Of a stretch of DNA of 40,761 nucleotides, positions 14,745 to 23,133 are shown in pieces (the stretch's first letter is position 1; each line of letters opens with the position of its first letter). The notes under the pieces are model-generated. The model was not told the DNA's origin and searched no databases. It saw nothing but the letters and a program-made list of their open reading frames with translations. The stretch is from contig JAQUWH010000010.1 in the NCBI GenBank assembly GCA_028692955.1, positions 1 through 40,761 on the forward strand. Direction: 5' to 3'. The position numbers and the translations under genes are program-made. The DNA is from Clostridia bacterium (lineage in GTDB: Bacteria; Bacillota; Clostridia; TANB77; CAG-465).

Positions 14745-15929
14745 TTATTTTTTCATAGACAATTTTATTTTGTTTTTCACTTTGAAAAGTTCGATATTTA
14801 TTTTTCTTACTAGCTTAACAAAAAACTTTGGATCAGCAAAATATTTTTTTTCCAATTCATTGAAATTTAATGAATCTATATCTTTAAAAAACTTTTCTCT
14901 TGATTCATTAGGTTTTACCGAACTGTATATACATGGATTAGCTTTTAAGCCCAATTCTACACTTGTTAAATGAAATTCTGTATATTTATAAATTTCTGTG
15001 ATTATCTCTTTACCTTTACTTGAATTTACTAATATTTCTGAAGTTCCTTTATCATTGTCTAGTTGTGGATTTGTATTTCCAATACCCCAGTAATCACCTA
15101 AAGTAATATCGGCAACTCTAGGTATTGTTGCAAATTTACAACTATGACAAGATGATCTTAAATATATATTGCTTAAAAATCCTTTCATAAAAGCATCATT
15201 TTTTGCATTTTTAAAATACGTGCTATTATCTTTAAATTTAATTTCTATAGAGTGCTTTTTCCATCCATCTTTTTTATTCCTGAATCTTATATCTTGAACT
15301 TGTGAGTTAAATTTCTCTTTTATCGTATTTAAATACATTCTATATACTTTTGGCGAAGGTACTCCATGACAAATTAAGTCTGCTGTTATTAATTTCTCAT
15401 AATTTTTATTATCTAAATATGCATATAACCCAGCTACTTGACATGGTGTTCCAACGAATAACAAATATCTATTATCATCTAATATACTTTTTACTTTCTT
15501 AAATATATCCTTTATATTACTCTGAACATATTTTGAACCTTTTAGCATTGGTAACTCATCTATATTATATATTATTTTATGAACAACATTAAACTCGTTA
15601 TCATAGCCTGCCCCTACAACTGCGCCTTCTTTTTGTATAATTACCTTAGCAATTTCGGAGAATATCCCACCCGAAGAACTGTCTTCTCTATTTTTTTCAT
15701 CTAGACTCCAAGCAGCATATATTGTTGGTTCAAATCTTTCATTATTTTCAAAATCATTTATTTGTGGGCAACATTTTACACATAATCCACATTTGATACA
15801 TTTATCCTTATTGACTATTGGATATTTAAACCCCTCATTATCTTCTAACATAGATATTGCATTTACTGGGCATTTATTATAGCAAGCAAAACATCCCGAG
15901 CATTGACCTTTTTGAGTAATTTTAATCAA
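14745..15929 (-). CDS. Ferredoxin-FrhB family iron-sulfur flavoprotein of a polysaccharide cluster
   Basis: Coenzyme F420 hydrogenase/dehydrogenase β-subunit-like protein. The N-terminus carries two 4Fe-4S motifs, CSGCFACYNKCP and CIKCGLCVKCCP. An FrhB domain follows (about 80-340) with VGTPCQVAGLYAYL, DLICHGVPSPKVYRMYL and a Cys-rich SSCHSCKF. Such proteins are common next to polysaccharide pyruvyl transferases in Firmicute clusters, where they may reduce a sugar intermediate; the exact reaction is not known. The start is TTG at 15929; no ATG exists before the iron-sulfur motifs. The ribosome site AGGTAGG overlaps the end of wzx, so the two are coupled. Confidence 0.87.
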   Translation of the reverse strand: MIKITQKGQCSGCFACYNKCPVNAISMLEDNEGFKYPIVNKDKCIKCGLCVKCCPQINDFENNERFEPTIYAAWSLDEKNREDSSSGGIFSEIAKVIIQKEGAVVGAGYDNEFNVVHKIIYNIDELPMLKGSKYVQSNIKDIFKKVKSILDDNRYLLFVGTPCQVAGLYAYLDNKNYEKLITADLICHGVPSPKVYRMYLNTIKEKFNSQVQDIRFRNKKDGWKKHSIEIKFKDNSTYFKNAKNDAFMKGFLSNIYLRSSCHSCKFATIPRVADITLGDYWGIGNTNPQLDNDKGTSEILVNSSKGKEIITEIYKYTEFHLTSVELGLKANPCIYSSVKPNESREKFFKDIDSLNFNELEKKYFADPKFFVKLVRKINIELFKVKNKIKLSMKK

Positions 15930-15933
15930 ATTT

Positions 15934-17463
15934 CTACCTACCTTTCATAATCTTTTCTTTTATTTTTAACATAGGTTTCATTACTATATTTTTTTCATAT
16001 CCATTCATCGAGAATAAATATACAGTCACAAAATATATGAATGCATAGATTACTACTTTTAAAATTAAATATGACCACGAATATATTGTATTGTTAACAT
16101 TTAAAATATATCCTATAAAAAATATAACACAAATAGGTATTAACATTCTTATAATATTTTTCCAAAATCTAGGAATATCAATTTTTGCTTTTTTATAGTA
16201 GTATATATTCATTATAATTCCATTACCTATAATTAAAGATATTGCCGTACCTATAGCAGAGCCAACACCACCATATAATTTAGCAAGTGGTATGCTCGCT
16301 AAAATATTAAGAATTGCAATCCCTGCATAAACTAAACTTCTAAACTTAATCATATTTTTAGCTTGTAATATTGCTATACCTAAATTTTGTATTAATGGTA
16401 TTGTAACTGGTAACATTAATATACATGCTATCAAATAAGATGTACCATAATCCTTACCTGCCCACAAGTAAATAAACTCTTTACCAAATATGATAAATCC
16501 AGTCATTACTAGTCCCATTACTAACATTTGTAATCTTCCTGTTTTTATAAAGATATCCGATACTTCTTTATCAGAAGATTTATTCTCTATCATTTTAGTC
16601 ACTTTAGGTATTAAAACTCCACTAATTGAGTTAGAAAATGATAAATATATATTATTTATTTGAGATGCTACGGTATATATAGCTACTGCTATTGTGCCAA
16701 CAACAGAGCCTAATATAAATTGATCTACACTCCAATTTGCTTTATCAACTATAATACATAAAAATACAAAAGCCGAATAGCCAAAAATTTCTTTCAACAA
16801 TGATTTATTTGGCTTTTTATATATCATCTTAGTTTTTAACTTTTTATTACAATATATAACATTAGCTACTAAGCATACTATATTCAGTATTGTTACTACT
16901 AAAGTCATTGCTATAGATTTATATCCCATAAGCAATAGAGGAATCATAATAACAGGGTTTAGTAATTGTCTTATAATATTAATTATTTTAGAGTATATAA
17001 ATTCTTCGTGAGCAGTAAGGATGGAACCATATATACTAAGTGGAAATGTAATTGCTAAATTAAATGTTAAAATTAACATCATTATTTTTGCTTTAGATAT
17101 TTCAGATGAAGTCATAGTAGCTCCAAATAAATTTTCAATATTAAAAAATAATATTATGCCAATAACAGCTGCTATTATTCCAATTATTGTATATATAATT
17201 AAAAACATTCCATGCAATTTACTTTCTTCTTCTTTTTTGCCACTAGCAATATATTTAGAAGTGTAAACTATAATTGCATTGCCAAATCCCAAATCTAATA
17301 CGGTTAAATAACCAATAATAGAAGCTACTAAAGAATATAACCCATATTCTGATTGTCCCATATATTTTAGCATAATTGGTGTATACACTAATCCTACAAT
17401 ATTAGTTACAAATAAGGAGATATATGACAATATCACACCTAATTTGATTTGATTTTTTTTCAT
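15934..17463 (-). CDS. wzx: Wzx-type polysaccharide repeat-unit flippase
   Basis: Moves undecaprenyl-linked repeat units across the membrane for the Wzy polymerase. 509 residues with about 12-14 predicted membrane helices, of the MOP superfamily. The N-terminus has the family's NIVGLVYTPIMLKYMGQSEYGLYSLV and LDLGFGNAIIVYTSKYIASG. Length is normal. It lies 15 bases after the pyruvyl transferase gene and 4 bases before the FrhB-like gene within one operon. Confidence 0.92.
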   Translation of the reverse strand: MKKNQIKLGVILSYISLFVTNIVGLVYTPIMLKYMGQSEYGLYSLVASIIGYLTVLDLGFGNAIIVYTSKYIASGKKEEESKLHGMFLIIYTIIGIIAAVIGIILFFNIENLFGATMTSSEISKAKIMMLILTFNLAITFPLSIYGSILTAHEEFIYSKIINIIRQLLNPVIMIPLLLMGYKSIAMTLVVTILNIVCLVANVIYCNKKLKTKMIYKKPNKSLLKEIFGYSAFVFLCIIVDKANWSVDQFILGSVVGTIAVAIYTVASQINNIYLSFSNSISGVLIPKVTKMIENKSSDKEVSDIFIKTGRLQMLVMGLVMTGFIIFGKEFIYLWAGKDYGTSYLIACILMLPVTIPLIQNLGIAILQAKNMIKFRSLVYAGIAILNILASIPLAKLYGGVGSAIGTAISLIIGNGIIMNIYYYKKAKIDIPRFWKNIIRMLIPICVIFFIGYILNVNNTIYSWSYLILKVVIYAFIYFVTVYLFSMNGYEKNIVMKPMLKIKEKIMKGR

Positions 17464-17478
17464 TTTGTTTCTTCCCTT

Positions 17479-18537
17479 TTATTTTATATTTAACGCTTCA
17501 TTTAAAAATAATGTAGCTTTTATATTTTCTTTACTTAATGTTTCATCATAACTTGAAGTATCAATTTCAAATATATTACTTCTTTTCAAGATTTCCGAAA
17601 TATCTTTTATTTTTTGATTTTCAAGACTAAATAACTTTAATAACGTATCAATTCTTGATTGCATATACATGTTTCCATTAACTATTCTATCATATACAAA
17701 AAATGGTTTTTTATAAATTATAGAAAAAATACATGCATGATAAGAATCTGTTATTATCATTTTAGCATTATTAACCAAATATAAATATTCACTAGGTCCA
17801 CAATTATAATAACAAGATTGATTTTTGTTATTAATTTGAATGATATCCAAGCCTAGTTCTTTTTTTAATAATTCAATATCAATACTGCTATCACCTAATA
17901 TATGTACTAATATATAATCTTTTAATAAATGTTTAGTAGGTTTTTTCTCTAATTTTCTCCATTCATTTTTAGTTAACAATAATGTAGGGTCTATAACAAC
18001 TATGCTATCTCTATTTGCCATATCTTTTACAATTCCAACCCCACTAGTCTCTCTAACTGAAATGTATTTTATATTTGTTAGACCTTTTTGATATTTAGTG
18101 ATTTTATCTGAAGGAACTTTATCAAAGCCAAAACTTGCGGCATAAGATATATTTTTACTATACTCTGAAAATAACAGAAAATCTCTATCAGAAAATGTAT
18201 CAAAGTTATAATTCCAAACTTGATCACTGCCAGTTATAAAATAATCAACATTTCTTGTATCTATAGTATCGTCTATATATATTGATTTAGTGAAATGTAT
18301 ATTTTTATTAAATTGTTTGAAGTTTTTTTCTCTTTTAAATCTACCTATATTTAGGTTTATTAATATATTTCTAGCCATATTCTTTAAGATAACTTTAACA
18401 TTCTTTTTTGTATATTTATAATTTAAAGTTTTAACTTCAAACCCCATATCAGATATTTTTTTACTTAAAGCATAATTTTGCAATCTATTTCCATAATTAT
18501 AATCTCCTATTAGAGTCGATATTCTTATTTTTTTCAA
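17479..18537 (-). CDS. Polysaccharide pyruvyl transferase family protein
   Basis: WcaK/PssM-like enzyme expected to add a ketal-linked pyruvate to a sugar of the repeat unit, using phosphoenolpyruvate. 352 residues with the family landmarks GDYNYGNRLQNYALSK, YFITGSDQVWN and, near the C-terminus, ITDSYHACIFSIIYKKPFFVYDR. The start is TTG at 18537. Its ribosome site AAGGAGG encodes the last codons of the acetyltransferase gene, whose stop is one base away, so the genes are tightly coupled. Pyruvylation would add negative charge to the polymer. Confidence 0.9.
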   Translation of the reverse strand: MKKIRISTLIGDYNYGNRLQNYALSKKISDMGFEVKTLNYKYTKKNVKVILKNMARNILINLNIGRFKREKNFKQFNKNIHFTKSIYIDDTIDTRNVDYFITGSDQVWNYNFDTFSDRDFLLFSEYSKNISYAASFGFDKVPSDKITKYQKGLTNIKYISVRETSGVGIVKDMANRDSIVVIDPTLLLTKNEWRKLEKKPTKHLLKDYILVHILGDSSIDIELLKKELGLDIIQINNKNQSCYYNCGPSEYLYLVNNAKMIITDSYHACIFSIIYKKPFFVYDRIVNGNMYMQSRIDTLLKLFSLENQKIKDISEILKRSNIFEIDTSSYDETLSKENIKATLFLNEALNIK

Positions 18538-18538
18538 A

Positions 18539-19168
18539 TTAGTCCTCCTTATTATTTAACATATCATCTATTTTAAAAAAATTATTATAATTTTTTCTTA
18601 ATTTTTCTTCAGGCCAATCCCACCACTTGATTTCCTTTATTTTATCTATTATTTCTTCTTCAAATCTATATCCTATTACTTTGGCAGGAATTCCCGCTAC
18701 AATACTATAGGGAGGTATATCTTTTGTTACCACTGCACCAGCAGCTACTATACTTCCATCTGATACATTTACTCCTGCTAAAATAATAGCTCTTGTCCCA
18801 ATCCAAACATCATTACCTATCATTGTATCTTTGGAAATTTCCTCATGTTTTTGGACATTACATTTTAATTTTTCAGACCAGTTAGTATCATATAAAAAAG
18901 GATGTGTAGATACATAAGATAAAGGATGATTACCAGGCCCTATATATACTTGTGGAGCAATAGAACAAAACTTCCCAATTTTACTGTTTGAATCAATTAT
19001 TGTTTCATAATTAATATAAGAATTTTCTCCTATAACAACATTATTTCCTATCTTCACTTTTTTTCCAATTATAACATTCTTACCTAAAACAACATCTTTG
19101 GAAACTTCATTAGAATAGCATTTAACTTTTTTATTTTTTAACTTAATAAAATATTTTTTACCTATCAT
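18539..19168 (-). CDS. Left-handed β-helix O-acetyltransferase (CatB/Xat type)
   Basis: Acetyl-CoA-dependent sugar O-acetyltransferase. 209 residues with many hexapeptide repeats from about residue 25 (VVLGKNVIIGKKVKIGNNVVI) and a loop GPGNHPLSYVSTHPF holding the conserved active-site His. MIGNDVWIGTRAIILAGV and the C-terminal coil VVTKDIPPYSIVAGIPAKVIG follow. The ribosome site AAGGAG is 4 bases before the ATG. It probably acetylates the repeat unit or a nucleotide sugar. The substrate is not readable from sequence. Confidence 0.9.
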   Translation of the reverse strand: MIGKKYFIKLKNKKVKCYSNEVSKDVVLGKNVIIGKKVKIGNNVVIGENSYINYETIIDSNSKIGKFCSIAPQVYIGPGNHPLSYVSTHPFLYDTNWSEKLKCNVQKHEEISKDTMIGNDVWIGTRAIILAGVNVSDGSIVAAGAVVTKDIPPYSIVAGIPAKVIGYRFEEEIIDKIKEIKWWDWPEEKLRKNYNNFFKIDDMLNNKED

Positions 19169-19177
19169 AATACTCCT

Positions 19178-19927
19178 TTAATCAACAAACACTAATGGTT
19201 CATCCCAACAATGTCCACAATCATAAGCAACTATCCCTTTTTTAGCTAATCTATAAACAAGACATTTAGCTGATGGGCCAGAAGAAATCAATATAGAATA
19301 AGTATTGTCTCCAATTTTTTCAATTTGTTCCAATATATTTCTTTCTATTTCGTCTATTTCGCTATATGAATTTTTGCTAGGGACTTCAATAAATACCGTT
19401 TTTTTATTATATTTGCTTTCAAAGTTATTTGCCCATTTTTCACTATTATGTACAAATATAATATTATCTGTATCTTTCCATATTTCCTTATAGTATACTT
19501 CATTTCCAGATGCAAACATCATTGCATCACCATACTCAACTTTAGTATCCATAAAGTATCTAAAATAAAATCTGAAATCTATAAAATGTGTAAAATACTT
19601 AATAGGATGTTTTAAAAACCAAATAGCATTTTCAACAACAACTGCTCTTGGAATACAAATCAAATAATTGCTACTTTTATCATATTCATGTATGATTTTT
19701 AGCATTTCTTCCCTTAATTCTGGCTCATATTTTTGATAATGTATATCCTTTTTCCTCGCAATCATTCTATATTCACCATCTCCAAAACGAATTATCGATA
19801 ACCTATCCGTTTTTGCTTTTGTAACAGATTGAACTTTATCATACACTATTGTTTTACTTTTAGTAAATGTAAAAATAAGTTTTATAATTCCTAATATAAA
19901 TGCTATTATCCTTTTAATTTTTATCAT
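19178..19927 (-). CDS. GT-D fold glycosyltransferase (DUF1792 type)
   Basis: 249 residues. The segment LSIIRFGDGEYRMI carries the D-x-E metal-binding motif of the GT-D glycosyltransferase fold, first defined on streptococcal glycoprotein and polysaccharide enzymes. Downstream FASGNEVYYKEIW, YSILISSGPSAKCLVYRLAKKG and YDCGHCWDEPL match the C-terminal half of that family. An N-terminal hydrophobic stretch (about 7-21) suggests membrane association. It overlaps the preceding GT2 gene by 4 bases. It probably adds one sugar of the repeat unit; donor and acceptor unknown. Confidence 0.8.
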   Translation of the reverse strand: MIKIKRIIAFILGIIKLIFTFTKSKTIVYDKVQSVTKAKTDRLSIIRFGDGEYRMIARKKDIHYQKYEPELREEMLKIIHEYDKSSNYLICIPRAVVVENAIWFLKHPIKYFTHFIDFRFYFRYFMDTKVEYGDAMMFASGNEVYYKEIWKDTDNIIFVHNSEKWANNFESKYNKKTVFIEVPSKNSYSEIDEIERNILEQIEKIGDNTYSILISSGPSAKCLVYRLAKKGIVAYDCGHCWDEPLVFVD

Positions 19928-20832
19928 ATTTTACCTTCTTGTTTTAATTTCAATATTTTTTTCTTTTTGATTAGATTCCTTACTAATTGTATAATTACAA
20001 AAGGTGTAGAACCAATTTTTATACTAATTCCTACAGTTATTTCATCAAATAATCTCTCTTCAACTTTAAATATCTTTTTTATAGCCAAATACCTTGCATA
20101 GGCATTGATTTTATAACTATATTTAGCACTACAAGAAGATGCTTTAATTAAATTCGAATAGCATGTCCCTTTTATACTGTTATAAAATGTTCTAAACTCA
20201 TTTTGGGTATATCCATCTATTTGATAGTCTGAAATATATATTTTTTTATCCATTGTCATAACAAAATATTTGTCATCCATTTTATCATATATTACATTTT
20301 CTGGAACTAGTTTTTCATCATCAAATTTTGGAAACAAAAAGTTTTTCACTATTTTCATATTTAACAATAAATAAGTTTCACCTATATATTTACATTTCTG
20401 ATATATATCTTGCAATTTAATTTTTTGATTACTTTTGATATTCCAATTTGATTCTAATACGCCATTTTCATGTACTCTAGGTCCAACTAAAGCCCATATA
20501 TCTGCACTAATGTTTTTAACATTTTCATTTAGAGTTTTTATAGCATCAGATGATAAGATGTCATCTGAATCTAAACAAATCATATATTCTGTATGACATT
20601 TTGTTACTGCATTGTTATATGCCATATGTTTTCCTTGATTTTTTTGATAATAATATTCTATTTTAATTTCTTTTTTTTGCTGCATTTTTTCTATCATATT
20701 TTTAGTATTATCTGTAGAGCCATCATCTATAATAAGCCAAATGAAGCCCTTATCTTCTTGACATATCAAACTTTTATATATATTTTCCACATATTTTTCT
20801 CTATTATATGTTGGTGTAAATATTGTTATCAT
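19924..20832 (-). CDS. Family 2 glycosyltransferase
   Basis: Inverting GT-A glycosyltransferase. 302 residues starting with the family's ITIFTPTYNREKYVENIYKSL, then IIDDGSTDNTKNMI and the metal-binding MICLDSDDIL. The C-terminal third carries no transmembrane segment. The ATG at 20832 has AAGGAG 7 bases upstream, inside the last codons of wzy, giving a 29-base overlap. It probably extends the repeat unit on the lipid carrier at the cytosolic face. Confidence 0.9.
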   Translation of the reverse strand: MITIFTPTYNREKYVENIYKSLICQEDKGFIWLIIDDGSTDNTKNMIEKMQQKKEIKIEYYYQKNQGKHMAYNNAVTKCHTEYMICLDSDDILSSDAIKTLNENVKNISADIWALVGPRVHENGVLESNWNIKSNQKIKLQDIYQKCKYIGETYLLLNMKIVKNFLFPKFDDEKLVPENVIYDKMDDKYFVMTMDKKIYISDYQIDGYTQNEFRTFYNSIKGTCYSNLIKASSCSAKYSYKINAYARYLAIKKIFKVEERLFDEITVGISIKIGSTPFVIIQLVRNLIKKKKILKLKQEGKI

Positions 20833-22048
20833 CTTTTTTCTCCTTATTAACTATATATAAATGAAACATTATATAAAAAAATAAATATTGATATGAGCCA
20901 TATACAAAAAATACTGACTCTGATAATGCCATAATTAACATTAAAATAAATAATATATAACATAAAGCTTTATTTTTTTCCAAATATACAACTTTAAACC
21001 TAGTAACCAAAGTAACTATAATGAATGACAGAAACCCTATAGAAATTATGATTCCATAATTAACAAAAAACGAAAGATATGAATTGTGCATGGACGCGTC
21101 TATTCCAGTCTTTTCACTTATCAATTGATTATCTGACCCTAATCCCCCACCTATTAAGTTTACATTTTGTATTTCTTCTATTGCTACTGTCCATGTTATA
21201 TCTCTGCCATTTAAATCTATTTTGTTAGTAAAATAATCTATATTGAGTAAAGCAAAACATCCTATTGCAAACATACCTAGTAATATGATTGGTATTATTC
21301 TATTTTCCTTTTTTTGTACTTTTTTATATATATAAAACAAAATTAAAGTAATTGGAAATAAAATGATAGCTAATCTTGAACCAGATATAAATAATCCAAT
21401 AATCAAGGCGATATACTCAATAACTCCATGAATCTTTTTATTGCTTTTATAAAATAACTTTATTGCTAATGCTATAATGCAAAAATATGAAAGAGTATTA
21501 GGATTGTTCGTAAGCGAACCTACCATAAATCCAAATGTAGGGTCTCCACAAGCAGATTGTGTAAAACTTATCCCTCCAAGAGATAATTTTTGAATATACT
21601 CATTAGCTGACACTTCAGTAATATATTGGTTCCCAAAAACTCTTAAGATAATGCCATACAAGCATAAGAATACAACTATATATAGAAAATAAGCAAACAC
21701 TTTTTTTATGGTATATTCTCTTTCTTTGTCACTAATTATTAATAACATTACTATTCCAATATTTCCTACTATTAATAATGTTGTTTGCAATATATGGATA
21801 CTATTTAAGCTAAATAATGCAAGTAAGATAGATAACATAGAAAATATTATAAATAATAAAATAATATTACTACTAATACCAGTTTTATTCTCGTTTTTTT
21901 TGTAATACTTTATGTTGAGTAAAATCACTAAAATATCAAATAAATTAACAATTAATACTACAAAATATGTTAAATCAAAAATAACCAACGATATAATTGG
22001 AACTAATATAGCCCATATATTTAATTTTTTAATTAGATTCATTTTCAT
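20804..22048 (-). CDS. wzy: Wzy-type polysaccharide polymerase
   Basis: Integral membrane polymerase that joins flipped repeat units into polymer on the outer face. 414 residues, about 10-12 predicted membrane helices. The large loop near residues 270-310 carries the O-antigen ligase/polymerase motif, GGGLGSDNQLISEKTG then ASMHNSYLSFFVNYGI, including the conserved His. Members vary strongly, so assignment rests on topology, that motif and the wzx context. AGAGGAAA precedes the ATG. Confidence 0.88.
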   Translation of the reverse strand: MKMNLIKKLNIWAILVPIISLVIFDLTYFVVLIVNLFDILVILLNIKYYKKNENKTGISSNIILLFIIFSMLSILLALFSLNSIHILQTTLLIVGNIGIVMLLIISDKEREYTIKKVFAYFLYIVVFLCLYGIILRVFGNQYITEVSANEYIQKLSLGGISFTQSACGDPTFGFMVGSLTNNPNTLSYFCIIALAIKLFYKSNKKIHGVIEYIALIIGLFISGSRLAIILFPITLILFYIYKKVQKKENRIIPIILLGMFAIGCFALLNIDYFTNKIDLNGRDITWTVAIEEIQNVNLIGGGLGSDNQLISEKTGIDASMHNSYLSFFVNYGIIISIGFLSFIIVTLVTRFKVVYLEKNKALCYILFILMLIMALSESVFFVYGSYQYLFFYIMFHLYIVNKEKKDDNNIYTNI

Positions 22049-22062
22049 AAATTTCCTCTATT

Positions 22063-23133
22063 CTAATTTTTTATACTATATATATCATACATTATTTGTA
22101 CTAGACTATTAATATTATATTTATTATATTTAAAGCATTCTAGATCTTCTCTATTTTCTTGTATAACATATTTTTTTAATTCATCTATCCATTTTTGCTC
22201 ATTTAATTCTATTTTATTTAAATTATCACTTATTATTGCTTCATCTTGTATTGCCGTACTTACTAAACAAGGTAAATTAGATATTTGTGCCTCAATTAAT
22301 ACTATACCAAGACCTTCGTGAATTGATGGTAATACAAATACATCAAATGCGCTATAATATTCTTCACTGTTTACATTACCAGTTAGAATAACATCTTCCT
22401 TTAAACCAAGACTTTCTATCTTTTTTTCTATCTCTTTTTTTAATTCTCCATCACCACAAAGCATCAATTTTGCATTTGCATTTTCCATTTTATATTTACT
22501 AAACATTTCTATCAACCAGCAATGGTTTTTTTGGTATCTAAAAGCTCCAACATATCCAATAAGAAGAGTTTTGCCATCTATATTATAATGTTGTCTTATT
22601 CTTTTTCTATTACTGATATCGAATTTAAACTTATCTACTTCTATAGAATTAGGTACTATAACAAATTCTTTTTTACTTCCGTATAACCATTTACCAGCAA
22701 TGTCACTGCAAGCCAATTTTGTATTAGAAAATTGGTTTAATAGAAATCTAAAAATGTAATGCAAGAATTTGTAATTACCAATAGAACTATGTGAATGTAT
22801 TATTCTTTTTTGAGCATGAGCTATTTTAGCAATTATCATGTCCATAAAAACAATAGAGCTATTTGTATGACGATGAATTATCTCATACTTATTTTCTTTT
22901 ATAATTTTATATAGTTGTATGCAATGTTTAATAGGGTTTTTAGATATTGGAGAAATCCTATATATTTTCCCACCCAGTTTTTTTATTTCTTCTTCAAAAA
23001 AATTTTTTTCATTTGAGTGTATGACAAAGTCAAATTGAATTTTTTTTCTATCAATATTTCTATATAAATTCATTATAAATGTTTCTTGCCCACCCATATT
23101 CATGGTGCCTGTAATATGCAGAATTCTAATCAT
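22063..23133 (-). CDS. Family 4 glycosyltransferase, EpsF-like
   Basis: Retaining GT-B glycosyltransferase. 356 residues: N-terminal acceptor domain with HITGTMNMGGQETFIMNLYR, and C-terminal donor domain with LIGYVGAFRYQKNHCWLIEMF and the E-x7-E motif around VLPSIHEGLGIVLIEAQ. It overlaps the stop of the preceding gene by 8 bases. Its first 40 codons are nearly identical at DNA level to the start of the second half of that preceding gene, so the two are products of a tandem duplication. Which sugar it transfers cannot be told. Confidence 0.9.
   Translation of the reverse strand: MIRILHITGTMNMGGQETFIMNLYRNIDRKKIQFDFVIHSNEKNFFEEEIKKLGGKIYRISPISKNPIKHCIQLYKIIKENKYEIIHRHTNSSIVFMDMIIAKIAHAQKRIIHSHSSIGNYKFLHYIFRFLLNQFSNTKLACSDIAGKWLYGSKKEFVIVPNSIEVDKFKFDISNRKRIRQHYNIDGKTLLIGYVGAFRYQKNHCWLIEMFSKYKMENANAKLMLCGDGELKKEIEKKIESLGLKEDVILTGNVNSEEYYSAFDVFVLPSIHEGLGIVLIEAQISNLPCLVSTAIQDEAIISDNLNKIELNEQKWIDELKKYVIQENREDLECFKYNKYNINSLVQIMYDIYSIKN
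23032..23104 (-). repeat. Duplicated glycosyltransferase segment, copy 1
   Basis: This stretch matches 24111-24184 at about 90% or better, with an identical 36-base core (23051-23086 against 24132-24167). It encodes MNMGGxETFIMNLYRNIDR in both places. Confidence 0.8.
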
